Shown here piece by piece: positions 63,885-64,000 of a stretch of DNA of 64,000 bases. Within the stretch, counting starts at the first letter, position 1. Each line of letters opens with the position of its first letter. A model generated the notes under the pieces. It saw nothing but the letters and a program-made list of their open reading frames with translations. It did not search any database and was not told the DNA's origin. The DNA comes from Rotaria macrura (Eukaryota > Rotifera > Eurotatoria > Philodinida > Philodinidae): contig OENT01000482.1 in NCBI GenBank assembly GCA_900239685.1, positions 44,929 to 108,928 on the forward strand, given 5' to 3'. The translations under genes and the position numbers were made by a program.

Positions 63885-64000
63885 TACAGGGTGTGGTGGG
63901 GTTTTGATTGGAACCGAAACTCTTATAAAATGCCACAGAAACCCAAAGACGACAGGATGATAGGGCGAGTATAGGCCGCCAGAAACAAGGTTCCTCTCGA
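63885..64000. mobile_element. Possible transposon terminus at right edge
   Basis: From TACAGGGTGTGGTGGGG (63885) onward base composition changes sharply to GC-richer sequence running to the window end. TACAGGGTG-type ends are common among DNA transposons. Only about 115 bp are visible, so neither the partner repeat nor a target duplication can be checked. Confidence 0.3.

Noticed and set aside
1..64000. CRISPR arrays, rRNA or tRNA genes
   Set aside because: No spaced direct-repeat arrays, no rRNA-like blocks and no GGTTCGAATCC-type T-loop with a foldable cloverleaf were seen, though a tRNA scan by program was not possible.

Overview
The window is nuclear DNA from an AT-rich animal genome. 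Every gene I could assemble is split by GT-AG introns. Most introns are about 40-80 bp, with a minority of 1-2.4 kb. Gene content (CBP/p300, RFC5, HBS1, TEX264, KDEL receptor, invadolysin, a globin-X-like gene, PITHD1) is metazoan. Protein style, tight spacing and an operon-like cluster suggest a bdelloid rotifer; this is an inference from style, not a proof. I rebuilt gene models by hand from splice signals and phase. All complete models close in frame, with total CDS length divisible by three.

Layout: 1-617 is the 3' end of PITHD1 (+). 1636-12165 (-) is a 14-exon CBP/p300 acetyltransferase of 1676 aa. 15056-16467 (+) is a secreted Cys-rich, probably GPI-anchored protein. 16604-23314 (-) holds HBS1, TEX264 and RFC5 in tandem with only 109 and 115 bp between coding regions, an arrangement that looks like an operon resolved by trans-splicing. 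24902-27853 (-) is a type II membrane DUF1647-like protein. 31145-35135 (+) is a divergent catalase that has Tyr in place of the distal catalytic His. 36865-37931 (-) is the KDEL receptor. 39992-41844 (+) is a class I O-methyltransferase. 42668-49269 (+) is leishmanolysin-like peptidase (invadolysin). 49367-50009 (-) is a globin-X-like protein without heme-binding histidines. 50650-51968 (+) is a HAD phosphatase of the PGP/PDXP type. 58073-60387 (+) is a VWA-domain protein. The final 1.5 kb holds unrecognised coding-like ORFs and, at the very edge, sequence resembling a transposon terminus.

Mobile DNA lies mostly in introns: a 190-bp hAT-like MITE with an exact 8-bp target duplication in the catalase intron, a degenerate CpG-rich insertion around it, and two inverted copies of a ~550-bp foldback/MITE element in two introns of the invadolysin gene. 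The most interesting points are two probable pseudo-enzymes or non-canonical heme proteins (catalase His to Tyr; globin without E7 or F8 His), the three-gene operon-like cluster, and the inverted repeat pair that brackets eight invadolysin exons.

The genes do not form one pathway. Most are housekeeping genes of chromatin, replication, ribosome rescue and ER quality control or retrieval, separated by 0.1-6 kb of AT-rich spacer.
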